From positions 3,162,001 through 3,226,000 of the forward strand of contig CP121688.1 in assembly GCA_038396625.1 (NCBI GenBank): DNA of 64,000 bases, read 5' to 3'. The notes below the pieces were generated by a model that did not search any database, was not told the DNA's origin, and worked only from the letters and a program-made list of their open reading frames with translations. Shown here one piece after another: positions 17,078 through 26,128 of this stretch (positions within the stretch are counted from its first letter, which is position 1; each line of letters starts with the position of its first letter). The translations under genes were made by a program, and so were the position numbers. This DNA is from G038396625 sp038396625 (GTDB lineage Bacteria > Bacillota > Clostridia > Peptostreptococcales > Thermotaleaceae).

Positions 17078-17752
17078 TTACATCCAATCTTCTCTCATGT
17101 ACATTTTTATTGGAAAAATTTCTCCTTCTAAGTTTTTAGGAATTTGCTTTGAAATTTCTTCCAATGCACTGACATATTTAATAGGAATATTTAATTTATC
17201 AGAAACCTGTTCCGCTAGCTTTTGTCCTCTCAACACATCCTCTAAGGTTGTTTCCCTTAATAGATGGGTATTGTTTACAAGCCCGGTGACAGGTGCCCTT
17301 GCAACCGCTTCAATAGACCTTAGATGTTCTAATGCACCTGCTACATCCTGTGTTCCTGGTCTATTGGCATTTAAAACACAAAACATATCATAATTTCCTG
17401 ATTGAAAATAAGCATGATATCTTCCCAATGCTCGCGCACCTACAGCATCCCCTCCCACGTCTAGCAAAACCTGATAAGATTCGTCCTGTAGAGGTGCAAG
17501 AATGGAAGCTGCTACTGCGGGTAAATCTGAGCCCAATGAATCTTTAATATTACTTCCAATTACTTTTACACCTAAATCCTCTAGCATTGTTTGTTTCTCT
17601 CTACTTCTAAAGTAAGGATTGACAATATCGAGATCACCTAATGCTACTTTCTGACCCATTTGAGCCAATTTTACTGCATAATTCACAGCAAATTCTGTTT
17701 TCCCGCTACCATAATGTCCAATAATAATACGAATGCGTTTATCCTTTAGCAT
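17078..17752 (-). CDS. P-loop ATPase of the oxidoreductase/kinase operon
   Basis: A 224-residue NTPase of the MinD/CobQ/Mrp-like class. The Walker A motif GHYGSGKTEFAVNYA is near the start, the switch region has GDLDIVNPYF, and Walker B is likely LLDVGGD. It has no iron-sulfur or membrane-anchoring motif. Family members are often encoded beside ferredoxin oxidoreductases and butyrate kinases in Clostridia, but their role is not established; assembly or maturation of the complex is a guess. An earlier ATG at 17773 lies inside the buk gene; the start at 17752 is preceded by AAGGTGAT and just follows the buk stop. Confidence 0.85.
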   Translation of the reverse strand: MLKDKRIRIIIGHYGSGKTEFAVNYAVKLAQMGQKVALGDLDIVNPYFRSREKQTMLEDLGVKVIGSNIKDSLGSDLPAVAASILAPLQDESYQVLLDVGGDAVGARALGRYHAYFQSGNYDMFCVLNANRPGTQDVAGALEHLRSIEAVARAPVTGLVNNTHLLRETTLEDVLRGQKLAEQVSDKLNIPIKYVSALEEISKQIPKNLEGEIFPIKMYMREDWM

Positions 17753-17765
17753 ATGATCACCTTGA

Positions 17766-18842
17766 TTACACATATTGTTTGGCTTCTTCTTCGCCCCTTA
17801 GCACCCTTAATCCGCCTTCTGCTAGAGCGACCATCTCTTCTTCTCCTGGATATACCAATACTTTTGCAATAAAAGCTACACGCTCTGTAATCCATTTTAT
17901 GAATGTTTCATCATAGGCAATTCCACCTGTTAGTACAATAGCATCTACTTCTCCTTTTAATACTGTCGCGCAGCTTCCGATTTCCTTTGCTACCTGATAA
18001 GCCATGGCTTGATAGATTAATGCTGCATTTTGATCTCCTGCTTCAATCATTTTTCCTACCTCTCTGGCATCATTCGTATCAAGATAAGCCACTAAACCGC
18101 CTTTTCCCTTGAGCTTCTTCTTAATCTCTTCTAGTGAATACTTTCCTGAAAAACACAGTTTTACCATATCGCCTACAGGCAATCCACCTGCTCTCTCCGG
18201 TGAAAATGGTCCTTCTCCATCTAAGGCATTGTTCACATCCACTACTTTTCCATTTTTATGTGCTCCTACAGAAACGCCTCCACCTAAATGGGCTACAATA
18301 AAATTTCCCTCTTCATAGCTTTTGCCCAATTCACTGGCTGCACGTCTGGCTACAGCTTTTTGGTTCAATGCATGGAATATACTTTTTCTATCGATTTCAG
18401 GCATTCCTGATATACGCGCCACTGCATCTAATTCATCTACTACCACAGGATCCACGATAAAAGCTGGAATATTTAACTGCTTTGCAATTTCGTTGGCTAG
18501 GATCCCCCCTAAGTTAGAGGCATGTTCTCCTAATACACCTACTTTCAAATCTTCTAGCATCTTATCTGATACACTGTAGGTACCTCCTTGTATAGGTTTT
18601 AGTAATCCTCCTCTACCTACTACTGCACTAAGCTTTGTAATATTGATCCCATTTTCATGTAATGTCTCTAAAATGACCTGCTTTCTAAACTCGTATTGAT
18701 CAGAAACTTTCTCATACTTATTGATTTCTTCAGCCTGATGTCTTAATGTCGTCTCCATGATCGGTTTCTCATTATCAAATATAGCGATTTTCGTAGATGT
18801 AGATCCTGGATTAATTGTAAGAATTCTATATACTTCTGTCAT
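17766..18842 (-). CDS. buk: Butyrate kinase (copy 1)
   Basis: A 358-residue acetate/propionate/butyrate kinase-family enzyme that makes ATP from acyl-phosphate and ADP. ILTINPGSTSTKIA at the N-terminus is the acetokinase signature; HLGGGVSVGAHKNG and LTGGIAYDETF are later nucleotide-binding loops. It lies downstream of ptb, so acyl-CoA from the linked 2-oxoacid oxidoreductase can be turned into ATP. Branched acyl groups (isobutyryl, isovaleryl) are plausible substrates given the operon. A paralogue is encoded upstream of ptb in the same operon. Confidence 0.95.
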   Translation of the reverse strand: MTEVYRILTINPGSTSTKIAIFDNEKPIMETTLRHQAEEINKYEKVSDQYEFRKQVILETLHENGINITKLSAVVGRGGLLKPIQGGTYSVSDKMLEDLKVGVLGEHASNLGGILANEIAKQLNIPAFIVDPVVVDELDAVARISGMPEIDRKSIFHALNQKAVARRAASELGKSYEEGNFIVAHLGGGVSVGAHKNGKVVDVNNALDGEGPFSPERAGGLPVGDMVKLCFSGKYSLEEIKKKLKGKGGLVAYLDTNDAREVGKMIEAGDQNAALIYQAMAYQVAKEIGSCATVLKGEVDAIVLTGGIAYDETFIKWITERVAFIAKVLVYPGEEEMVALAEGGLRVLRGEEEAKQYV

Positions 18843-18885
18843 ACCTTCATTTCCCCTTCTTCTATAAAATAGTATCTTTGTTTCT

Positions 18886-19797
18886 TTATTTTTCTGACTT
18901 TACTGCCATTAAGACCGCTAAAGCAATAGAATATAGTTTTGTCTCATCACTGTCTGCTCTAGAGGTTAATACAACAGGAGCCTTTGCGCCCACAATCACA
19001 CCCGCATTTTTCGTATCTGCAAAGAATACCATAGACTTATAAAGTACGTTACCGGCATCGATATTAGACACCAAAAGAATGTCTGCTTTTCCTGCAACGG
19101 GATGATCAATTCCCTTATGAGCTGCTGCCTTTGGTGATACAGCATTGTCTAGTGCAAAGGGTCCTCCTACGATACAGCCTTTGATTTCTCCGTTTTTGCT
19201 CATTTCTTCTAGTTTTTCTGCATCTACCGTCGATGGCATCTTTGGATTTACTTTTTCTTTAGCACATACCACTGCTACTTTTGGCATATCTAAATCCAAT
19301 GCATGCGCTACTTGCACTGTATTTTCTATAATTTGTTTTTTGGTGGCTAAATCTGGTGCAATATTCATCGCTGCATCCGTAACAAATATTAGACGATCAT
19401 AGCCTGGTACATCGAACACTGCTGCATGGCTTAATACATTTCCTGTCCTTAAGCCTATTTCTGCATCTAGTACTGCCTTTAAAATTACAGAAGTATCTAC
19501 CAAACCTTTCATCACAATATGTGCTTTCCCTGTTGAAACCAATTCTACTGCTTTTCTAGAAGCTTCCACGATATCTTTCTTGTCGATGATTTCATGGGAT
19601 GTAATGTCTATATTATGTTGGACGGCCATATTTTGTATTTTTTCTTGATCTCCTATCAAGATAGCATCAGCAATTCCCAGCTTTTTTGCTTCACTGATAG
19701 CCAATAACACCTCTAAATCTTGTGCAACTGCCACAGCAATGGTCTTGGGTCCTCTTTCCTTTGCATATTTGATAATATCATCCATATTTTTAATCAT
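18886..19797 (-). CDS. ptb: Phosphate butyryltransferase
   Basis: A 303-residue member of the phosphate acetyl/butyryltransferase family: exchanges CoA of an acyl-CoA for phosphate. Typical segments are AVAVAQDLEVLLAI at the start, KGLVDTSVILKAVLD in the first third and GGPFALDNAVSPKAAAHKGI in the second half. It begins immediately after the stop codon of the upstream butyrate kinase gene, with the ribosome-binding site inside that gene. It is flanked on both sides by butyrate kinases, an arrangement suited to substrate-level phosphorylation of several acyl-CoAs. Confidence 0.95.
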   Translation of the reverse strand: MIKNMDDIIKYAKERGPKTIAVAVAQDLEVLLAISEAKKLGIADAILIGDQEKIQNMAVQHNIDITSHEIIDKKDIVEASRKAVELVSTGKAHIVMKGLVDTSVILKAVLDAEIGLRTGNVLSHAAVFDVPGYDRLIFVTDAAMNIAPDLATKKQIIENTVQVAHALDLDMPKVAVVCAKEKVNPKMPSTVDAEKLEEMSKNGEIKGCIVGGPFALDNAVSPKAAAHKGIDHPVAGKADILLVSNIDAGNVLYKSMVFFADTKNAGVIVGAKAPVVLTSRADSDETKLYSIALAVLMAVKSEK

Positions 19798-20880
19798 TTA
19801 TTTCACCTCATCTTCATATATTTTAGCTTTTTCTTCTCCTGATAATACCCTATTTACCCCTTCATTAAGTGCTAGCATTTCGTCTTCTCCTGGTTCTATC
19901 ACTACAGGTGCAATAAATGCAACTCTTTCTTGTATATAATCCATTAACATTTTAGAATAGGCCATTCCTCCTGTTAATACAATAGCATCAATTCCTCCAT
20001 GCAATACTGTTGCCATCGCCCCAATTTCTTTGGCAATTTGATATCCCATAGCCTCATAAATTAATTTGGCTTTTTCATCACCTTCAGATATTTTCTTTTC
20101 TACTTCTCGTGCATCATTAGTACCAAGGTATGCAACAAGTCCCCCTTTTCCAGTGATCTTTTTTTTCATTTCTTGCAAAGTATATTTCTCTGATAAGCAC
20201 ATTTTTACTACATCCCCTATAGGTAAACTGCCTGTTCTCTCTGGTGAAAAGGGACCCATTTCATTTGCATTATTGGCATCAATTATTTTTCCCATCTGAA
20301 GTGGTACAATCGAAATACCTCCTCCAAGATGTGCTACCACCATATTTAATGCATTTACGTCCTTCTTCATTTCTTTTGCTACCCTATGTGCTACTGCCTT
20401 AATATTTAAAGCGTGCACCAAAGATCGTCTTTTGATTTCGGGGATACCTGATATTCTAGCAACATCATGGAATTCATCCACTGCCACTGGATCTACAATA
20501 TAAGCATCAATTTTTCCCATATCTGCAATACTTTTGGCGATAATACCGCCTAAATTTGAAGCATGTTCTCCTTGTACACCAATTTTTAGATCCTCTATCA
20601 TCCCATCGGTTACCTTATAGGTCCCACTGGGCATAGGTTTTAGTAGTCCACCTCTTCCAACAACTGCCTTTAATTCTGTAATTTCTATATTTTCAGATGC
20701 CATCCACTCTATAATCATATCTCTTCTATATTCAAATTGATCTGTAACCCTATGAAACGCTTCTAGCTCCTGGGGTAAATGATTCAAACTCTTTTGTATA
20801 ATGCTTTTATTTTCTTTAAAGAGTGCTACCTTTGTTGACGTAGAGCCTGGATTAATAATCAAGATGTATTCTTTCGACAT
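19798..20880 (-). CDS. buk: Butyrate kinase (copy 2)
   Basis: A 360-residue butyrate kinase paralogue with the N-terminal signature ILIINPGSTSTKVALF and the later loops HLGGGISIVPLQ and LTGGMAYSKML. It is the first gene after the sigma-54 promoter. An in-frame ATG at 20922 would add 14 residues, but GGAGAGGTG precedes the ATG at 20880 by five bases and the extra residues do not belong to the family. The two kinases in the operon differ enough to suggest different acyl preferences rather than a fresh duplication. Confidence 0.94.
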   Translation of the reverse strand: MSKEYILIINPGSTSTKVALFKENKSIIQKSLNHLPQELEAFHRVTDQFEYRRDMIIEWMASENIEITELKAVVGRGGLLKPMPSGTYKVTDGMIEDLKIGVQGEHASNLGGIIAKSIADMGKIDAYIVDPVAVDEFHDVARISGIPEIKRRSLVHALNIKAVAHRVAKEMKKDVNALNMVVAHLGGGISIVPLQMGKIIDANNANEMGPFSPERTGSLPIGDVVKMCLSEKYTLQEMKKKITGKGGLVAYLGTNDAREVEKKISEGDEKAKLIYEAMGYQIAKEIGAMATVLHGGIDAIVLTGGMAYSKMLMDYIQERVAFIAPVVIEPGEDEMLALNEGVNRVLSGEEKAKIYEDEVK

Positions 20881-20917
20881 TTTTTCACCTCTCCACCATT
20901 CCTTTTCTTTATTACAT

Positions 20918-20933
20918 TGCAATTAGCGTGCCA
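20918..20933 (-). promoter_or_regulatory. Sigma-54 (-24/-12) promoter of the buk-ptb operon
   Basis: The minus strand reads TGGCACGCTAATTGCA, an exact TGGCAC-N5-TTGCA element, about 40 bp before the first start codon. Transcription would start near 20906 and require the linked AAA+ activator. Confidence 0.93.
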
Positions 20934-21081
20934 CACTCTTGCATTTTTACTTATATATTTTATTTTTCCCTATAATTTTTATCTGTATTTGAATTTCAAT
21001 GCTTTATAAATATCATTTGTTTTATTTTTCTACCTTTATCCTTTTTATTTTTAAATGTAGTAATGATATATTAATTACATT

Positions 21082-21097
21082 GCGCAAGTTTTTGCAT
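21082..21097. promoter_or_regulatory. Enhancer-like site 1 for the sigma-54 activator
   Basis: GCGCAA-GTTT-TTGCAT, an inverted repeat with 6-base arms and 4-base centre, about 155 bp upstream of the sigma-54 promoter. It shares its layout with site 2. Confidence 0.6.
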
Positions 21098-21123
21098 GAA
21101 AAATATTGCATTTATTTTAGTAT

Positions 21124-21139
21124 GTGCAATTTTTTGCAC
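21124..21139. promoter_or_regulatory. Enhancer-like site 2 for the sigma-54 activator
   Basis: GTGCAA-TTTT-TTGCAC, a perfect inverted repeat of the same layout as site 1. The centres are 42 bp apart, close to four helical turns, as expected for cooperative binding on one face of DNA. Confidence 0.65.
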
Positions 21140-21152
21140 TTTTGTTTCCAAA

Positions 21153-21187
21153 TAAAAAATGCACACTTTATTTATGTGCATTTTTGC
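21153..21187 (-). terminator. Terminator of the sigma-54 activator gene
   Basis: AAAAATGCACA and TGTGCATTTTT form a stem directly after the regulator stop codon, with T-runs on the minus-strand side. Confidence 0.75.
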
Positions 21188-21192
21188 TATTA

Positions 21193-22911
21193 TCATACTA
21201 TTTTGTATCGATTTAGTTTATAGTATAAACTTCTTATAGATATTCCCAAGTGTTTTGCCGCCTCTGTTCGATTGTTTTGTTTTTCCTGTAATACTGCCAC
21301 AATATATTTTTTTTCTGTTTCCTCTAATACTTCATCCAAAGTTTTATCGAGTATTTGTTCTTCTGTATCATCTCTGTGAAAATCCATGTTTTTCCTCTCT
21401 GCCTGAATTTCAACCGTAGGCAAATGATGGTCATGCATAATCGTTTCATTAAACTTCATATTAATCATAGCACGTCCGATATAATTTTCTAATTCTCTTA
21501 CATTTCCAGGCCAATCTAGAATCATTAACCTGTCTATTGCCTTTGGCGATATTTTTTGTACAGATCGCCCATATTCTTGGTTAAACTTTTTGATTAAATG
21601 ACAGGCTAGTAATCCGATATCTTTTCTTCGATGACGCAGGGGTGGAATAATAATGGGTATTACATTTAATCGATAATATAGATCTTCTCGAAATCTACCT
21701 TCTTTAATAGCTCTTTCTAGGTCTAAATTCGTTGCAGCAATGACTCTAACATCTATATTGACCGGTCTATTTCCCCCTACCTTTACCAATTCCTTTTCTT
21801 GCAACACTCTAAGCAGTTTTGCCTGTGTACTGAGACTAATCTCTCCAATTTCATCCAAAAAGATGGTTCCTCCATTGGCCTGTTCAAACAATCCTTTTTT
21901 TCCACCCTTTCTTGCTCCTGTAAAAGCACCCTCTTCATAGCCAAATAATTCACTTTCTAATAAGTTTTCACTAATTGCAGCACAGTTCACCCGCACAAAC
22001 TGACGATATTTTCTGTTGCTGGCATCATGAATTGCATGGGCAAATAATTCCTTGCCAGTTCCACTTTCTCCTCTAAGCATGATGGTAGCAGGAGTCTTCG
22101 CAGCTTTTTTAGCATTTTCTATCGCCAATTTCAATTGTTCATCTTCTCCAATGATATCGTCAAAGGTATATTTCGCCTCTAACTTTCTTATGATCTGTTT
22201 CGCTTGATCCAGTTCGTAGGTGAGTCTTTTAATTTCTGAAATATCATGTAGAACCGCTACACTACCTCTTAGTTCTCCATCTACAATCATAGGGGCTGCA
22301 TCTGCTACTACTTGCTTACGCCCAGGACCAACCTTTAATCGAGCATTCTTTACAGGTTTCATTGTCTTAAGTACCTTTAGGTGAATGCTCTCTCCTTCTG
22401 CAATATCTACTGTACAAATCTTTCCAATAATATCTTCTTCCATCAATCCTGTTAGTTTTGTGTAGGCAGGATTGACTAATACACCGATCCCCTTTTCGTC
22501 TACCACAGATATGGCATCCTGTGTTGAATGAAAAATAGCCTGCAACATACTTTGAATCTCTTTAAGGTTTGTGATTTCCTCTGCCAATTCCTTAATTTCC
22601 GTGATATCTCGAAAAACAGCAACAGCTCCAATCACATTACCTTGTTCATCCTTTACAGGCATACGGTTAGTAATAATAGAAATATCCCCTAAGGGTTGTT
22701 GACGATTTAGCTCTGATTCCCCTGTTTTTAGAATATAAGGTAATCTAGTAGTTTCTACCACATCTGTAATATCCTTCCCGATTACATTCATATGCTCATG
22801 CTTGGTTAGTTTTTTTGCAGCTTTATTAAAAAGTGTAATAATTCCTCTTTTATCCACTGCAATCATAGCATCATGAGTAGAATCTAAGATAACTTCTAAT
22901 TCTTTTTTCAT
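21193..22911 (-). CDS. PAS-PAS-AAA+ sigma-54-dependent activator
   Basis: A 572-residue enhancer-binding protein. Residues about 1-105 and 118-230 are two PAS sensor domains; the second ends in SVAVLHDISEIK. The AAA+ domain (about 250-480) has Walker A GESGTGKELFAHA, the sigma-54 contact loop GAFTGA and Walker B GGTIFLDEIGE. The C-terminus has a Fis-type helix-turn-helix (TEAAKHLGISIRSLYYKLNRY). It lacks a phospho-receiver domain, so the signal is probably a small molecule or redox state sensed by PAS. It most likely activates the adjacent buk-ptb-oxidoreductase operon, similar in concept to BkdR control of branched-chain oxoacid catabolism in Bacillus. Confidence 0.95.
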   Translation of the reverse strand: MKKELEVILDSTHDAMIAVDKRGIITLFNKAAKKLTKHEHMNVIGKDITDVVETTRLPYILKTGESELNRQQPLGDISIITNRMPVKDEQGNVIGAVAVFRDITEIKELAEEITNLKEIQSMLQAIFHSTQDAISVVDEKGIGVLVNPAYTKLTGLMEEDIIGKICTVDIAEGESIHLKVLKTMKPVKNARLKVGPGRKQVVADAAPMIVDGELRGSVAVLHDISEIKRLTYELDQAKQIIRKLEAKYTFDDIIGEDEQLKLAIENAKKAAKTPATIMLRGESGTGKELFAHAIHDASNRKYRQFVRVNCAAISENLLESELFGYEEGAFTGARKGGKKGLFEQANGGTIFLDEIGEISLSTQAKLLRVLQEKELVKVGGNRPVNIDVRVIAATNLDLERAIKEGRFREDLYYRLNVIPIIIPPLRHRRKDIGLLACHLIKKFNQEYGRSVQKISPKAIDRLMILDWPGNVRELENYIGRAMINMKFNETIMHDHHLPTVEIQAERKNMDFHRDDTEEQILDKTLDEVLEETEKKYIVAVLQEKQNNRTEAAKHLGISIRSLYYKLNRYKIV

Positions 22912-22929
22912 GGACTCTTCTCCTTTAAA

Positions 22930-22962
22930 AACAGCCTGGATGGATATCCAGGCTATTTATTA
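22930..22962 (-). terminator. Terminator of the cdaA-cdaR operon
   Basis: AGCCTGGAT and TCCAGGCT form a hairpin followed on the minus strand by five T residues. It lies between the cdaR stop and the ribosome-binding site of the sigma-54 activator gene. Confidence 0.75.
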
Positions 22963-22971
22963 TAAATGATT

Positions 22972-24279
22972 TTAGTTTCTATTATCTACTTCACCACTGG
23001 TTTCTTGCGCTTCCTCTTCACCTTTTATCTGAATGTCAACCTTTTCAGGTAGCATCACTACCTTCTCCACTTTATCTGATGTACTATAGTGAATATCGAC
23101 AGAATATTTTCCTTCCAATAATCCTTCAAGATCAAGATATAGATACATATTCTCTTTGTCGATGCTTTCTACCATACTTTCTATGACCTGTATCTTCACT
23201 TTAATGGTATTAGGCAGTTTGCTTAAATCAGCAATATAATCATTTTTTAAGTTTTTAAGTTTAATCTCATCCTTTTCAAAAATAAATTCCTTTGTTTTGA
23301 TGGGTTCCACTATAATCTGCATAGTAGGATTCTTTGTTAAGTAAGGTGTTTGCACTCCTTCTGGCAAAATTAATGAGATATTTTGTTCTGTGGTTTTATC
23401 TAAGTTGCTAAGATTAATGGTTTTTGCACGAATCTCTGTGATAGGATTGATAATTTCTTTTGGTCCTTTAATGACAATACTTTCTTCACTAGGTATCTTA
23501 TTTGTAATTCTAAATCCTTCCTTTGCCTCTCCTTGAAAAGTCATGATGATAGGAACTTCCTTTACTTGGTGTATTGGTAGTGTTACGTCTACATATTTAT
23601 TTTTTACTTCTACCCCATTTACTTCCGTTCCTTCTAAATTGACAGGTTTCAAAGGAAGTTTATCAATAATATCTGTTTGTTGACTTTTCACATTCACATT
23701 GGCGACAACCCGGTCAACCTTATCTACCAAAGATTCAGGTCCTTCTACGATCACCTCACTAGGTGAAACAATAGCCTTTGTCGGTTCAAATCCTTCCATA
23801 GGAGACCCAACGGGCTTTACTTCAATGGGTTTTTGCCTTCGCACAATCTTATCTAATGTAATCTTTATCTGCTTTGGAGAAATATCTTCAATTCGTGTGT
23901 TAGGGGGTATACTAATTTCAAGGGGTACACTATTAACACCCTTTTGAAATCCTCTTACATCTGCCCGTGCCACTACATCCTGAGGGCTAACCTTATACAC
24001 ATCATTTCTTCTACCACTCACTTTTACATTTACAGTAAAGTCTTTTTGCCCAATGATGATTAGTCCTGATTGTTTTAATTCATCTACATTTAGCAGCTGT
24101 ACTTTTACATTGGCTAGTTCTATAATACTTTCAGGATTGACTTCGCCCATTACATAAAGCCACATAACCAGTGCAAAAATAATTGAAACAATTTTTGGTG
24201 TCGTATTTCTTCTAAAAAATCTGCTGTTTTCTTTTTTAAACTTGACTTTTTCACTGATAAATGTCACAAAATTATTCAT
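22972..24279 (-). CDS. cdaR: YbbR-domain regulator of CdaA
   Basis: A 435-residue membrane-anchored protein with one N-terminal transmembrane helix (IVSIIFALVMWLYVMGEVNP) and an extracytoplasmic part made of repeated YbbR beta-domains, recognisable by recurring P-x-x-V-x-V-x-G-P segments such as VSPSEVIVEGPESLVDKV. CdaR controls the activity of the diadenylate cyclase CdaA. The start at 24279 is chosen because TGGAGGC precedes it by seven bases; it overlaps the cdaA stop by eight bases. A longer frame from 24366 runs inside cdaA and is not needed. Confidence 0.92.
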   Translation of the reverse strand: MNNFVTFISEKVKFKKENSRFFRRNTTPKIVSIIFALVMWLYVMGEVNPESIIELANVKVQLLNVDELKQSGLIIIGQKDFTVNVKVSGRRNDVYKVSPQDVVARADVRGFQKGVNSVPLEISIPPNTRIEDISPKQIKITLDKIVRRQKPIEVKPVGSPMEGFEPTKAIVSPSEVIVEGPESLVDKVDRVVANVNVKSQQTDIIDKLPLKPVNLEGTEVNGVEVKNKYVDVTLPIHQVKEVPIIMTFQGEAKEGFRITNKIPSEESIVIKGPKEIINPITEIRAKTINLSNLDKTTEQNISLILPEGVQTPYLTKNPTMQIIVEPIKTKEFIFEKDEIKLKNLKNDYIADLSKLPNTIKVKIQVIESMVESIDKENMYLYLDLEGLLEGKYSVDIHYSTSDKVEKVVMLPEKVDIQIKGEEEAQETSGEVDNRN

Positions 24280-25093
24280 CTTTATGCCTCCATTTCCACT
24301 TGAACAAAGGCTTTTCCTTTTCAGGTTTAAAAGCATTTTTAAGGATTCTTGTAAGTGTCTTCGCATCTAGATATCTAGACATTTTTCCATCAATCGCTAC
24401 AGAAATTGCACCTGTTTCTTCTGAAGCCATAATGGCAAGGGCATCGGATCTTTCTGTGATCCCAATACCTGCACGATGTCTCGTTCCTAAGTCTTTACTA
24501 AGATTGGGATTTTCTGTTAAAGGCAAAAAACAACCTGCAGCCGCAATTTTATCTTTTCTTATTACAACGGCACCATCATGGAGTGGTGTATTTGGAATAA
24601 ATATATTAATCAACAACCCACAAGAAATATCTGCATCTATTAGGGTTCCTGTTTCAATCACATCCCCAATCCTTGTTTCTCGTTCCATAATAATTAATGC
24701 CCCTATTTTTTGTCTTGACATATAGCTTATGGCTTCAACAATATCATGAATTTTGTCATTCAATTCTTCATCTGATATTTCTACAATCGATTTGGTTAAG
24801 AATTTTGTTCTCCCTATATGCTCTAGTGCGCGCCTCAACTCTGGTTGAAATACAATTAATAATGCAATCATTCCCACAGTCATGGTATTACGTAAAATCC
24901 AATTCGTTACATAAAACCTTGCCCACTCACTAAGCTTTGTAGCAATAAGCAATACTAATAATCCCTTTATTAATTGTTCTGCCCGTGTCTCACGAATCAA
25001 CAAAAACAATTTATAAAAAACAAAAGCAACAATCGACATGTCGATAATATCTCGTACACCAATATTTAAAAATATATCTAAAACTTCTTTCAA
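24272..25093 (-). CDS. cdaA: Membrane diadenylate cyclase (c-di-AMP synthase)
   Basis: Makes cyclic di-AMP from two ATP. The N-terminus has about three membrane helices, and the DAC domain (about residues 95-235) carries the catalytic LHDGAVVI and GTRHRAGIG motifs. Length near 273 residues is normal. No ATG lies at the start; GTG at 25102 directly abuts the GGAGAG ribosome-binding site, so TTG at 25093, nine bases further, is the more likely initiator. It is co-transcribed with cdaR. A c-di-AMP riboswitch lies elsewhere in this window (60946-61072), so maker and sensor of the signal are both present. Confidence 0.93.
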   Translation of the reverse strand: MKEVLDIFLNIGVRDIIDMSIVAFVFYKLFLLIRETRAEQLIKGLLVLLIATKLSEWARFYVTNWILRNTMTVGMIALLIVFQPELRRALEHIGRTKFLTKSIVEISDEELNDKIHDIVEAISYMSRQKIGALIIMERETRIGDVIETGTLIDADISCGLLINIFIPNTPLHDGAVVIRKDKIAAAGCFLPLTENPNLSKDLGTRHRAGIGITERSDALAIMASEETGAISVAIDGKMSRYLDAKTLTRILKNAFKPEKEKPLFKWKWRHKDE

Positions 25094-25364
25094 TATGAAC
25101 ACCTCTCCAAGGAATGATGATGCGAAATGATAGCTTTATCTAAAAAAGCTTGCACTATTATTATTCTAATATATATGATAGAATCCCTTCAAGTACTATA
25201 AAAAAAATTTCAATATACTATTTCATTATTTCACATCTTCTTAGCCTTGACAACCAGCAAATGCTTCATCCTTTTTATCTTTACTTTGTCTTTCTCGCAT
25301 CTTTTACATGATTATCTTTTTTTGTGGCAAAATAGACGTAACGAAAAGTGAAAGGATGATTAAA

Positions 25365-26072
25365 ATGAGTAATAAACGAAGAAATAAAATTATACATGAT
25401 AAGCTTCCTAGTAAAGATGATTTGATTGTAGATTATACGAAAGATCAGCTAGAGGAAAAAATGCAAGCCAGTGCAATGGATATTAATCTATTTTCTAGAA
25501 ATGGATATGTCCATATGTCAGGAGTTGTAGACGTACTTGCAGAAAAGTATATGGCAGAAAAAATCGCAAAAAACATAGAAGGTGTTCAAAAAGTTGAAAA
25601 CAAAATTACAGTTGCTATGGACAGTAATATTACAGATAAGCATATGGAAAAAGAAGTCATTCATAAATTACGATCAAACCACAACAACGACCAGCTTTTG
25701 GGGGTAAGCGTAAAAGTTGAGGATGGGGTAGCAAACCTAATTGGTTCAGCAAACACCCTGCAGGATGCTCATAGAGCTATGTCTATCGCTTCCGAAGTAC
25801 GGGGAATCAAAGATGTTGTGAACAATATTCATATATCCACTGCAGGAAGATATGATGATGCCGTACTAAATAGTTACGTTACACAAGCATTAAGCACAAC
25901 AGATCTAAGCTATAAGGATATTGCCCATTCGGTTACAGGAGGAAAGCTAACTTTAAGTGGCTATGTCAATAGTTCCTATGAAATGGAATTAGCTAAAGAA
26001 ATTGCCATGGGTGTAGAAGGTATTCAAAAAGTCATCAGCCAGCTTAAAATCCGTAAACAACGCAATCAATAG
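25365..26072 (+). CDS. BON-domain protein
   Basis: A 235-residue protein with three BON domains (about residues 30-95, 100-165 and 170-235), each with the pattern of a short helix, V-x-L-x-G-x-V and a V-x-N-x-I ending (for example VENKITVAMD and VVNNIHIST). BON domains are thought to bind membranes or protect the envelope during osmotic stress. No signal peptide is visible, so its location is unclear. The start at 25365 follows AAAGGATGA; an in-frame ATG at 25308 lacks a site. It faces away from cdaA across a divergent promoter region. Confidence 0.85.
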   Translation: MSNKRRNKIIHDKLPSKDDLIVDYTKDQLEEKMQASAMDINLFSRNGYVHMSGVVDVLAEKYMAEKIAKNIEGVQKVENKITVAMDSNITDKHMEKEVIHKLRSNHNNDQLLGVSVKVEDGVANLIGSANTLQDAHRAMSIASEVRGIKDVVNNIHISTAGRYDDAVLNSYVTQALSTTDLSYKDIAHSVTGGKLTLSGYVNSSYEMELAKEIAMGVEGIQKVISQLKIRKQRNQ

Positions 26073-26082
26073 AATCCTACTT

Positions 26083-26112
26083 AAAAATGCCCTAATTTCT
26101 TGGGCATTTTTA
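26083..26112. terminator. Bidirectional terminator
   Basis: AAAAATGCCC and GGGCATTTTT form a stem with T-runs on both sides, between the convergent BON-domain and DMT genes. Confidence 0.85.
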
Positions 26113-26128
26113 CTTCGCTTTTAAAGCT

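Noticed and set aside
16815..20922. Longer starts for the ferredoxin, P-loop ATPase and second butyrate kinase genes
   Set aside because: In each case a strong ribosome-binding site lies inside the longer reading and the extra residues have no family match.
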